Source of the DNA: an uncultured Corynebacterium sp.
Lineage (GTDB): Bacteria; Actinomycetota; Actinomycetes; Mycobacteriales; Mycobacteriaceae
Length of the DNA stretch: 48,380 nt
Direction: 5' to 3'
Assembly: GCF_947253065.1 (NCBI RefSeq)
Contig: NZ_CAMXWS010000015.1
Location: 1 to 48,380 of the forward strand
How positions within the stretch are numbered: position 1 is the stretch's first letter; every line of letters begins with the position of its first letter. This document shows positions 41,106-48,380 of this stretch, in pieces. Below the pieces are notes generated by a model, which was not told the DNA's origin, ran no database searches, and worked only from the letters and a program-made list of their open reading frames with translations. The translations under genes were made by a program, and so were the position numbers.

Positions 41106-41116
41106 GCTTATCGACG
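41106..41116 (+). repeat. Iterated 11-mer, copy 12 (after gyrB)
   Basis: GCTTATCGACG 10 bp after the gyrB stop, upstream of the gyrB terminator. Confidence 0.8.
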
Positions 41117-41157
41117 GGCCGTGGTAGGAATCACCGCCCTGAAGAAAGCAGACAGTG

Positions 41158-41195
41158 ATGCCCCTTTGAACCTTTTGGTTCGGGGGCATTTTGTC
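41158..41195 (+). terminator. Rho-independent terminator of gyrB
   Basis: ATGCCCC and GAACC pair with GGTTC and GGGGCAT around a TTTT loop, followed by a TTTTG/ATTTA T-rich run. 62 bp downstream of the gyrB stop. An iterated 11-mer (41106-41116) lies between the stop and this hairpin. Confidence 0.8.
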
Positions 41196-41209
41196 ATTTA
41201 TGCGATGGC

Positions 41210-41225
41210 TGTGAACAAGATCATA
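41210..41225. promoter_or_regulatory. GlxR (CRP-type) site-like sequence
   Basis: TGTGAACAAGATCATA has TGTGA-N6-TCATA, one base from the TGTGA-N6-TCACA half-site pair of corynebacterial GlxR. About 300 bp upstream of the surface-protein start. Judged by eye only. Confidence 0.3.
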
Positions 41226-41254
41226 ATTTTTGCCTATGTCGTCTGATTCACAAA

Positions 41255-41269
41255 TGAAAATGATTTCGA
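41255..41269. promoter_or_regulatory. Zur-box-like sequence
   Basis: TGAAAATGATTTCGA matches 13 of 15 positions of the actinobacterial zinc-uptake-regulator pattern TGAAAATGATTTTCA. Upstream of the surface-protein gene; speculative. Confidence 0.25.
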
Positions 41270-41424
41270 TCAAGCGTCTAGGCATTTCCCAGCTTCAACA
41301 AGCGCCCCAGTCGAAGCATCGTGAAATTTTTGGATTCATCGAGCTCAGAGCCATTAAATCTAGTTGACGCTGAACCTAAATCTGTGCGAAGGTAAAAGTG
41401 TCTGCATTTTGGCTGACTAATCTA

Positions 41425-41453
41425 TTGTCCCGCTCTTCATATGGTCTTAAAAT
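41425..41453 (+). promoter_or_regulatory. Candidate promoter of the surface-protein gene
   Basis: TTGTCC (41425-41430) and TAAAAT (41448-41453) with 17-base spacing, 64 bases before the TTG start. Fits a housekeeping-sigma promoter. The rest of the 421-bp gyrB-to-surface-gene gap shows only the terminator and the two regulator-like sites listed. Confidence 0.45.
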
Positions 41454-41517
41454 CGCATGGTCATTACTGCGAGTCAGATCTATCTGGTCTCGCTTTGCGG
41501 TTGTCTAAGGAGCAACT

Positions 41518-44500
41518 TTGACTGAATCATCTCGGCGTCTGCGGAAGCCCACCCGCACTGGTATCGCCGCTACATCTGTAATCGCTTTGGCTTTGGGTGG
41601 CCTGAGCATCGTTCCAACCGGCCCCCTCACCACTGAGGCAACCGCCGCCACCCTGAGCGGCGGCATCCGTGACAAGTCCGGCGCGGTCGAGCAGGATAAG
41701 CAGAAGGCCTCCGACCTGCCCGCCGGTTCGTGTGTTGTTCAGGCTAACAACTCTCAGCAGGGCAGCCAGGCTGGTTTTAGCTGGAGCACCTCTGAGCCGT
41801 CCGCGTCCAGCCCCAACAAGAAAGCCTGGGGCTTGAGCGTCTCCTTTGATAACTCGCAGGACCGCACGTTCGCTGACTGGGGCTTTACCAATTCAGGCCT
41901 TATGGGTGCGTACCTCGATGCGGCTCAAATTCCTGCTATGAATGCCGGTCAGACCTTCCTTGGCAAGGCAGTTACGCACAAGGCCGACGAAGCCGTCGTG
42001 ATTGATGGATTTAGGCAACAGCGAAACCTGAACATTTTCGCGGAACTGACCGATGCGAAAGTCAAGCAGTTCGCTGGGGCCACTGCCGGTAACCCGGTGC
42101 GTTACGCCTGGCAGGGAAACTATACGAAGGAAAATCCTGATGGGCCAAGGGCCACCCACGGGACCAGCGCAACCTTCACTGCCGTTGTGAACCCGTGGCC
42201 GAGCGAGAACATCGAATGTAACCCGATCACGGTGTCTTGGGAGAACTTCGAGAAGCACGTCATTGTTGCTGGCGATGAAACCAAGGTCGGTACAATCAAC
42301 ATCCCGGATGTGACGGGCGGCGGCACGGACGATTCCATGTCCCGCATGGTCGTGGAAGCCTACGACGGTAACGGCAAGTTCATCGGCACCACGGACCCGG
42401 CAGCCTCCGGCGGTACGCAGAACTTGCGTATCGACGAAACAACCGGCGAGATCTTCTTCACCTGGCCCGAGTACCGCGGTACCGACCTGGCGACTGATAA
42501 GAACGTGAACTTCTCCGTTCTGGCAAAGCCGCGTAACGTGGACCAGCTCCAGGCTGCCAGCGCGCACAACGATCCGGATGGCGAGCCCAAGGCCTTCGAC
42601 AGCTCCAACTCGCTGACGCGCTACAACAAGGCGAACGTCATCGACTCGAAGGCGTTCTCCCTGGACGACACCGAGTACCACTCCCCGAAGTACGACAAGA
42701 CGGATGCGTCGATCATCTCGGGCGTTGATAGTGCTACCGGTCCGATTGCTACCGAGCCACAGAAGGTCACCTTCACCCAGACCCCTGACCTGATCAAGGA
42801 GCTGGTCAAGAAGAAGGGTGACGGCGGCTACGAAGCCAAGGTCGAGCTCGACGAGAAGTACGTCTACGAGGGCTGGACCGTCGAGATGGACGATGACTAC
42901 AACGTCACCGTCACCGCTCCGGAAAACCCACGTCCGGGCACCTTCGCACGCCCGAAGATCACCGTCGAATACTCCAACGGCTCCACCGATGAGCTTGAAT
43001 TGCTCGTCGTCGTTGACCCGAACAACACCCAGGTCACCGACCTCGTGCGCCCAAGCCTGACCAAGGGCCACATCGGTGACGACCTCACCGCCCAGGTGGG
43101 CACCAAGTCGATCATGAAGGGCTATAAGCCGGTTCACCCGGCCAAGTTCGAGATCGACCCAGCCACCGTGCCGGACGGCTGGACCGTCACCGTCGATGAC
43201 ACTGGCAAGGTCACCGCTAAGGCTGACGACACCGTCGCACCGGGCACGATCATCACCCCGAAGGTCAAGGCAACCTACCCGGACCAGACCACGGATGAGA
43301 TCGAGACCCAGTTCCAGGCGATCGTGGATATCAAGATCCCGACCTACGACACGGTCACCAATAAGCCGGCGGCAAAGGTCTCCCTCAAGCCTAAGGTTCC
43401 GGAGCGTGGTCTGAGCGGTAACACGACCGACGAGGCCCCAAATCGCTACACCTTCGCGGACGGCAAGACTGAGTACACCGTCGAGGACGATAGCGGTAAG
43501 TGGACCGTCAAGATTGACGAGAACACCGGTGAGATCACGACGACGATTCCGCGCACCGCTCCTGAGGGCTACATCCTGAACGTCCCGGTTCTTGCGTACT
43601 ACGACAACGCTGACAAGCCGCAAGAGGTAAAGGGCACCGTTGTCGTTCTGAGGAGCGACTTCTCTCCGACGTACTCCGTGGAGTCCACTGGCCCGAACAA
43701 GGCCGTGAACCATCAGGTGCAGGACGCGCCTAAGGGCTCCAAGTTCTCCTTCGGCAAGGACGAGAACGATCAGCCGATCCTTGAGCAGGAAGTTGACGGC
43801 TGGAAGTACACGGTTGACCCGAACACGGGTGTTGTAACTTCCACCCCGCCGGCAGACTCCAAGCCGGGTGACAAGAAGACCATCAACGTCACTGTGACCA
43901 CCCCGGACGGCTCGACCCCGCTGGTGCCTGTCACCACCGTGGTGAAGCTGACCAACAACTACGAGGCTGAGCCTGGCATCCCTCCACAGACCGTGTACCC
44001 GGGTGATACGGCAACTTCGCCGCTGGAGATCAGCCAGCCAGCCGGCGCTAACGTCAAGGTTGCTGACAATAACCCCTATGTCATCGATCCAGCGACCCCG
44101 GGTTTCACGCCGACTGGCGAGAACAACGGCTTCGGCAACCCGACCTACAAGGTCAACACTGCTAACGGTGATTGGATCGTTGGCCTGGACGACAAGGGCA
44201 ACGTTGTCTCCACTTCGCCGGCAACCGCAGAGCCGGGCGACAGCATTCAGGTCCCCGTCACCGTGACCTATGAGGACGGTTCCAAGGACGTCACCAACGC
44301 TTTGATCAAGGTTATTGATGTTCCGAAGCGTGAGGTTCCGTTCAAGGTCGAGTACAAGTACGACAACACCATCCCTGCCGGCGAGTACAAGGTAGAAACC
44401 AAGGGCGAGCCGGGCGCAGAGAAGATGAAGAAGGACGGATCCTGGGATCGCACCAAGGAACCGGTCAACGAAGTCGTTGTCATTGGCACCAAGCCTGCCG

Positions 44501-47500
44501 AGAGCGCCAAGGATGTCGCTTGGACTTTCCCGATTCCGTATCCGACCGAGGTTCGCGAGAACCCGGCGCTTGCGCCTGGTGAAATGAAGGTTATCCAGGA
44601 GGGCGTGAACGGTGAGAGGATTTACTCTGCCAAGTTCACGTCTAAGGGTGATCAGGCTTCTGTGGCCGAGGAAAAGGTAACCAAGGAGCCGCAGACCCGC
44701 ATCATCGAGGTTGGCCCGGGTATCCCTGATCAGGAGCTGACCAGCAAGAAGACCCAGGAAGTCCCGTTCGAGATCGAGTACGTCTACGACGACACCCTCG
44801 AGTCCGGTAAGCAGGTTGTCGACAAAGAGGGCGTTCCGGGTGAGCAGACCATTACCTCCACCCAGAAGATCAAGGACGGCAAGCCGGACGGCGAGCCGAG
44901 CATCAACATCGAGCAGACCAAGGCTCCGCAGAAGGCCAAGATCCGCATCGGTACCAAGACCACTGGTGAGAACATCGAGACCTACAAGGCTCAGGCTCCG
45001 TACAAGGTCGTCGTGAAGTATGACCCGAACATGCCTGCTGGTGAGTCCAAGGTGACCACCCCGGGTGAGCCGGGTGAGAAGACGGTGACGATCAAGCGCG
45101 ACATCACCAACTCCAAGCCGGGCGATCCGCAGATCACTGAGGAGATCACGAAGGAGCCTGTCGACGAGGTCATTACCGTCGGCACCAAGCCGTCTGAGGC
45201 TTCCGAAAAGGTTGAGTGGAAGGCTCAGGTTCCGTTTGAGGTTGAGACTCGTCCGAACCCGGAGCTGAAGCCGGGTGAGATCAAGGTCGTCCAGGAAGGT
45301 GTTCCGGGCGAGAAGACCTACACCGCTGACTTCTCTGCCAAGGGTGACCAGGCAACGGTCACGCCGGAGGAGAAGCAGACCAAGGCTCCGGTTAACCAGA
45401 TCATCGAGTACGGTCCTGCTGCTAAGGACACCTCTGTGGTGACCAAGGTTGAGAAGCCGGTTCCGTTCGAGACCGAAATCATCTTCGATGACTCCCTCGA
45501 GGAGGGTGAGCAGGTCGTCGATGAGCAGGGTGAGCTTGGTACTGAGGTTGTGACCTCTACCCAGAAGATCGTCGATGGTAAGCCGTCCGGTGATCCTGAG
45601 GTGACCACTGAGCAGACGAAGGCGCCGAAGAACGCCAAGATCCGCGTTGGTACCAAGACCACCGGCACGAACACCGAGACCTTCACCACGGAGGCTCCGT
45701 ACAAGGTCGTCGTGAAGTATGACCCGAACATGCCTGCAGGTGAGTCCAAGGTGACCACCCCGGGCGTCCCGGGTGAGAAGACGGTGACGATCAAGCGCGA
45801 CATCACCAACTCCAAGCCGGGCGATCCGCAGATCACTGAGGAGATCACGAAGGAGCCTGTCGATGAGGTAATCACCGTTGGTACTAAGCAGGCCACGGCG
45901 ACCGAGTCGGTTGAGTGGAAGGAGCCGATTCCGTTCGGCACCGTCTTGCGTCCGAACCCGGAGTTGAAGCCGGGCGAGACCAAGGTTGTTCAGGAGGGCA
46001 AGAACGGCGAGGCTTCCTACGCCGCTGTGTTCACTGGCACCAATGGTGAGGCAACGGTCAAGGAGACCAAGGCACGTACCGAACCGGTCGAGCGCATCAT
46101 TGAATACGGTCCGGGCGCAGAGCCGAGCGAAGTTGTGACCAAGACTGAGAAGCCGGTCCCATTCGAGACTGAGATCGTCTTCGATGACTCCCTGGAAGCA
46201 GGCGAGCAGGTTGTCGATCAGCAGGGCGAGCTGGGTACTGAGGTTGTGACCTCTACTCAGAAGATCGTGGACGGCAAGCCTTCCGGCGAGCCGACCGTGA
46301 CCACCGAGCGGACCAAGGAGCCGACCAACGCGAAGATTCGCGTCGGCACCAAGACCACTGGTGAGACCAAGAAGACCGTTGAGTCTGAGGTTCCGTTTGG
46401 TGTGAAGATTGAGTTCGATCCGAACCTGCCTGCCGGTACGTCTGAGACTGTGACTGAGGGCAAGCCGGGTAAGAAGACCACCACGGTGACCCAGAAGGTG
46501 ACCAACTCCCAGCCGGATGGCGAAGCCACCGTTGAGGAGAAGGTCACCGAAGAGCCTGTTGATCAGGTGATCAAGGTTGGTACGAAGCCGTCTGAGGCTT
46601 CGGAGAAGGTGACGTGGACTGCTCAGGTTCCGTTTGAGGTTGAGACGCGTCCGAATCCGGAGTTGAAGCCGGGTGAGATCAAGGTTGTCCAGAAGGGTGT
46701 TCCGGGTGAGAAGACCTACACTGCTGATTTCACCGCTAAGGGTGATCAGGCAACGGTGACCCCGGAAGAGGAGCAGACCAAGGCTCCGGTTAACGAGATC
46801 ATCGAGTACGGTCCTGCTGCTAAGGACACCTCTGTGGTGACCAAGGTTGAGAAGCCGGTTCCGTTCGAGACTGAGATTGTCTTTGATGACTCTCTTGAAG
46901 AGGGTCAGCAGAAGGTTGATCAGCAGGGTGAGACCGGTACTGAGGTTGTGACCTCCACTCAGAAGATTGTCGATGGCAAGCCGTCTGGTGATCCTGAGGT
47001 GAACACTGAGCGCACCAAGGAGCCGGTCAAGCAGATCATCCGTGTTGGTACCAAGACCACCGGCACGAATACTGAGTCCATTGAGACTGAGGTTCCGTTC
47101 GATGTGAAGGTCGTCTACGACCCGAGCCTGAAGCCGGGAGAGTCCAAGGTCACTCAGGAGGGTAAGCCTGGCAAGAAGAAGGTGACGATCGAACGCGATA
47201 TCGTCAACTCCAAGCCTGGCGACCCGAAGATCTCCGAGGAGATCATCGAGAAGCCGGTTGAGAAGATTGTCACTGTCGGCACCAAGCCTGCTGAGGCAAC
47301 GAACAAGGCAACGTGGACTGCGCCGCTGCCGTACGACACGATCGTGCGGGTGAACCCGGAGTTGAAGCCGGGAGAGATGAAGGTCGTCCAGGAGGGTGAG
47401 TACGGCGAGAAGGAATTCACCGCCGACTTCACTGCGAAGGACAACACCTCCACGGTGAATACCACCGAGAAGGTGACCAAGCAGCCGGTTCAGCAGATCA

Positions 47501-48380
47501 TCGAGTACGGCCCAAAGGCTGACGACAGCGAGGTTGTGACCAAGACTGAGAAGCCGGTTCCGTTCGAGACGAAGATCGTCTTCGATCCGAATCTGAAGGC
47601 GGGCGAGCAGGTCGTCGATGAGCAGGGTGAGCTTGGTACTGAGGTTGTGACCTCTACTCAGAAGATCGTGGACGGTAAGCCGTCCGGCGAGCCGACCGTG
47701 ACCACCGAGCGCACCAAGGAGCCGATCAACGCGGTCATCCGCGTGGGCACCAAGGCTGACCCTGTTTCTGACAAGGTCGAATGGACTGAGAAGACTCCGT
47801 ACGAGACCGAGATCCGCGTAAACTCGGACCTTGCGCCGGGTGAGACCAAGGTTGTCCAGGAGGGCACGCCTGGCGAGATCAAGCACACCGTTACGGTGAC
47901 CGTTGATAACGGCAAGGTCGACAAAGACGAGTCCACTGAAAAGATCAGCGACCCGACTCCGCGCATCATCGAGGTTGGTCCGGCTGAGAACCAGACCGAG
48001 CTGACGGACAAGCACACCGAGGAGATTCCGTACGAGACCATCGTTGAGTACGACCCGAACCTCGAAGCCGGCAAGGTTGAAGAGGATCAGGCTGGTGTCG
48101 TCGGTGAGAAGGAAGTTTCCAAGACCTGGAAGCTTGAAAACGGTGAGCCTGTTGGCGACCCGGAGACCACCGAGATGGTGACGAAGGAAAAGCAGGATCG
48201 TAAGATCCGCGTTGGCACCAAGTGCAACTGCGATACGCCGACGGACCCGGACAACCCGGATACGCCGGACCAGCCGGACACTCCGGATACTCCGGACAAC
48301 CCGGATACGCCGGATAACCCGGATCAGCCGACGGATCCTGAGGATCCGACCAAGCCGGGTTCCTCCGGTAACGAGACTGT
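41518..48380 (+). CDS. Giant exported G5/Rib-domain surface protein, 3' end beyond window
   Basis: At least 2287 codons, open to the window edge. TTG start at 41518, supported by AAGGAG 5 bases upstream and an immediately following signal peptide (basic RRLRKPTRTG, hydrophobic ATSVIALALGGLSIVP, cleavage near ATA). Residues about 45-440: unrecognised, possibly globular. About 440-930: five Rib/YPDG-like modules, e.g. GWTVTVDDTGKVTAKADDTV with TYPDQTTDEIE. About 937-2235: 17 G5 domains in an A-B-C order repeated five times plus B-C. Then CNCDTPTDPDNPDTPDQPD, a Pro/Asp/Thr cell-wall stalk. An LPxTG anchor is expected beyond the edge. Likely an adhesin or biofilm fibre, by analogy with G5-repeat proteins. 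Confidence 0.9.
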   Translation, partial: MTESSRRLRKPTRTGIAATSVIALALGGLSIVPTGPLTTEATAATLSGGIRDKSGAVEQDKQKASDLPAGSCVVQANNSQQGSQAGFSWSTSEPSASSPNKKAWGLSVSFDNSQDRTFADWGFTNSGLMGAYLDAAQIPAMNAGQTFLGKAVTHKADEAVVIDGFRQQRNLNIFAELTDAKVKQFAGATAGNPVRYAWQGNYTKENPDGPRATHGTSATFTAVVNPWPSENIECNPITVSWENFEKHVIVAGDETKVGTINIPDVTGGGTDDSMSRMVVEAYDGNGKFIGTTDPAASGGTQNLRIDETTGEIFFTWPEYRGTDLATDKNVNFSVLAKPRNVDQLQAASAHNDPDGEPKAFDSSNSLTRYNKANVIDSKAFSLDDTEYHSPKYDKTDASIISGVDSATGPIATEPQKVTFTQTPDLIKELVKKKGDGGYEAKVELDEKYVYEGWTVEMDDDYNVTVTAPENPRPGTFARPKITVEYSNGSTDELELLVVVDPNNTQVTDLVRPSLTKGHIGDDLTAQVGTKSIMKGYKPVHPAKFEIDPATVPDGWTVTVDDTGKVTAKADDTVAPGTIITPKVKATYPDQTTDEIETQFQAIVDIKIPTYDTVTNKPAAKVSLKPKVPERGLSGNTTDEAPNRYTFADGKTEYTVEDDSGKWTVKIDENTGEITTTIPRTAPEGYILNVPVLAYYDNADKPQEVKGTVVVLRSDFSPTYSVESTGPNKAVNHQVQDAPKGSKFSFGKDENDQPILEQEVDGWKYTVDPNTGVVTSTPPADSKPGDKKTINVTVTTPDGSTPLVPVTTVVKLTNNYEAEPGIPPQTVYPGDTATSPLEISQPAGANVKVADNNPYVIDPATPGFTPTGENNGFGNPTYKVNTANGDWIVGLDDKGNVVSTSPATAEPGDSIQVPVTVTYEDGSKDVTNALIKVIDVPKREVPFKVEYKYDNTIPAGEYKVETKGEPGAEKMKKDGSWDRTKEPVNEVVVIGTKPAESAKDVAWTFPIPYPTEVRENPALAPGEMKVIQEGVNGERIYSAKFTSKGDQASVAEEKVTKEPQTRIIEVGPGIPDQELTSKKTQEVPFEIEYVYDDTLESGKQVVDKEGVPGEQTITSTQKIKDGKPDGEPSINIEQTKAPQKAKIRIGTKTTGENIETYKAQAPYKVVVKYDPNMPAGESKVTTPGEPGEKTVTIKRDITNSKPGDPQITEEITKEPVDEVITVGTKPSEASEKVEWKAQVPFEVETRPNPELKPGEIKVVQEGVPGEKTYTADFSAKGDQATVTPEEKQTKAPVNQIIEYGPAAKDTSVVTKVEKPVPFETEIIFDDSLEEGEQVVDEQGELGTEVVTSTQKIVDGKPSGDPEVTTEQTKAPKNAKIRVGTKTTGTNTETFTTEAPYKVVVKYDPNMPAGESKVTTPGVPGEKTVTIKRDITNSKPGDPQITEEITKEPVDEVITVGTKQATATESVEWKEPIPFGTVLRPNPELKPGETKVVQEGKNGEASYAAVFTGTNGEATVKETKARTEPVERIIEYGPGAEPSEVVTKTEKPVPFETEIVFDDSLEAGEQVVDQQGELGTEVVTSTQKIVDGKPSGEPTVTTERTKEPTNAKIRVGTKTTGETKKTVESEVPFGVKIEFDPNLPAGTSETVTEGKPGKKTTTVTQKVTNSQPDGEATVEEKVTEEPVDQVIKVGTKPSEASEKVTWTAQVPFEVETRPNPELKPGEIKVVQKGVPGEKTYTADFTAKGDQATVTPEEEQTKAPVNEIIEYGPAAKDTSVVTKVEKPVPFETEIVFDDSLEEGQQKVDQQGETGTEVVTSTQKIVDGKPSGDPEVNTERTKEPVKQIIRVGTKTTGTNTESIETEVPFDVKVVYDPSLKPGESKVTQEGKPGKKKVTIERDIVNSKPGDPKISEEIIEKPVEKIVTVGTKPAEATNKATWTAPLPYDTIVRVNPELKPGEMKVVQEGEYGEKEFTADFTAKDNTSTVNTTEKVTKQPVQQIIEYGPKADDSEVVTKTEKPVPFETKIVFDPNLKAGEQVVDEQGELGTEVVTSTQKIVDGKPSGEPTVTTERTKEPINAVIRVGTKADPVSDKVEWTEKTPYETEIRVNSDLAPGETKVVQEGTPGEIKHTVTVTVDNGKVDKDESTEKISDPTPRIIEVGPAENQTELTDKHTEEIPYETIVEYDPNLEAGKVEEDQAGVVGEKEVSKTWKLENGEPVGDPETTEMVTKEKQDRKIRVGTKCNCDTPTDPDNPDTPDQPDTPDTPDNPDTPDNPDQPTDPEDPTKPGSSGNET
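44328..48222 (+). repeat. 17 tandem G5-domain units with 699-bp super-repeat
   Basis: Each unit begins (V/A)P(F/Y) and ends IGT/YGP/VGT, about 65-80 residues. Type A begins APYKVVVKYDPN, type B VPFEVETRPNPELKPGE, type C KPVPFETEI. DNA at 45001 recurs nearly identically at 45700 (699 bp); DNA at 45223 recurs at 46621 and DNA at 45451 at 46849 (1398 bp, twice 699). One A-B-C super-unit is 233 codons. Confidence 0.9.

Noticed and set aside
39039..41285. A 748-codon minus-strand frame opposite gyrB
   Set aside because: Antisense shadow of gyrB codon usage, with no recognisable protein features.
41893..48015. A 2040-codon open frame on the minus strand, opposite the surface-protein gene
   Set aside because: It mirrors the G5 repeats: the sense gene avoids codons whose complements are stops. 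The sense frame has a ribosome-binding site, signal peptide and recognisable domains; the antisense product has none.
1..48380. CRISPR arrays, tRNA/rRNA genes, intact insertion sequences, prophage
   Set aside because: Looked for and not seen; the only long tandem repeats are the protein-coding G5 units.

Overview
The window is a Corynebacterium chromosome segment spanning the replication origin. The evidence is the fixed actinobacterial order gyrB / dciA-recF-dnaN-dnaA / rpmH-rnpA-yidD-yidC-rsmG-parA-parB / cwlM-trxA-trxB-sigM-murJ-DUF6049-Nudix-pcnA. Corynebacterium-type details support this: a tryptophan operon with a fused trpCF, a DUF5129-type protein, a MurJ fused to a pseudokinase, and ParB-type parS palindromes (TGTTTCACGTGAAACA). 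I cannot name the species from sequence alone.

Layout. 1-3.1 kb (minus strand): a cut-off flavodoxin-domain gene, a TPM/DUF5129-like membrane protein, a parS palindrome and a dicarboxylate/amino-acid:cation symporter. 3.3-11.3 kb (plus): an SdpI-like membrane protein, then a tightly coupled trpE-G-D-CF-B-A operon ending in a Tat-exported Rieske lipoprotein, and a small hypothetical gene. A second parS lies inside trpCF. 11.3-14.2 kb (minus): a DUF222/HNH protein of the 13E12 type and two paralogous small exported proteins. 14.2-17.4 kb (minus): pcnA-yqgE-azlC-azlD. 17.5-27.6 kb (plus): Nudix, DUF6049, murJ, sigM, trxB, trxA and cwlM, a cell-envelope and redox cluster. 27.6-32.4 kb (minus): parB-parA-rsmG-yidC-yidD-rnpA-rpmH. 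32.4-41.1 kb: dnaA, dnaN, recF, dciA and gyrB (plus), with DnaA boxes on both sides of dnaA. 41.5 kb to the right edge: a very large exported surface protein starting at a TTG codon, with about five Rib/YPDG-like domains, 17 G5 domains in a three-domain super-repeat, and a Pro/Asp/Thr stalk. It runs off the window.

How it fits together. The centre combines replication initiation (dnaA, dnaN, dciA, gyrB), origin segregation (parA, parB, parS), membrane insertion and RNA maturation (yidC, yidD, rnpA), and control of peptidoglycan precursor synthesis and export (cwlM, murJ), plus disulfide stress (sigM, trxB, trxA). The flanks are accessory: amino-acid biosynthesis and transport on the left, a surface adhesin-like protein on the right.

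The most unusual signal is not a gene. An 11-bp word, GCTTATCGACG, occurs 12 times exactly, in both orientations, in coding and non-coding DNA (about 0.02 copies expected by chance). Copies next to hairpins or terminators and one inverted pair make it resemble a highly iterated genomic signal sequence. A second small family, A5-6 / GC-rich 6-mer / T5-6, occurs six times, five of them within 10.9-13.8 kb. No tRNA, rRNA, CRISPR array or intact insertion sequence was seen.
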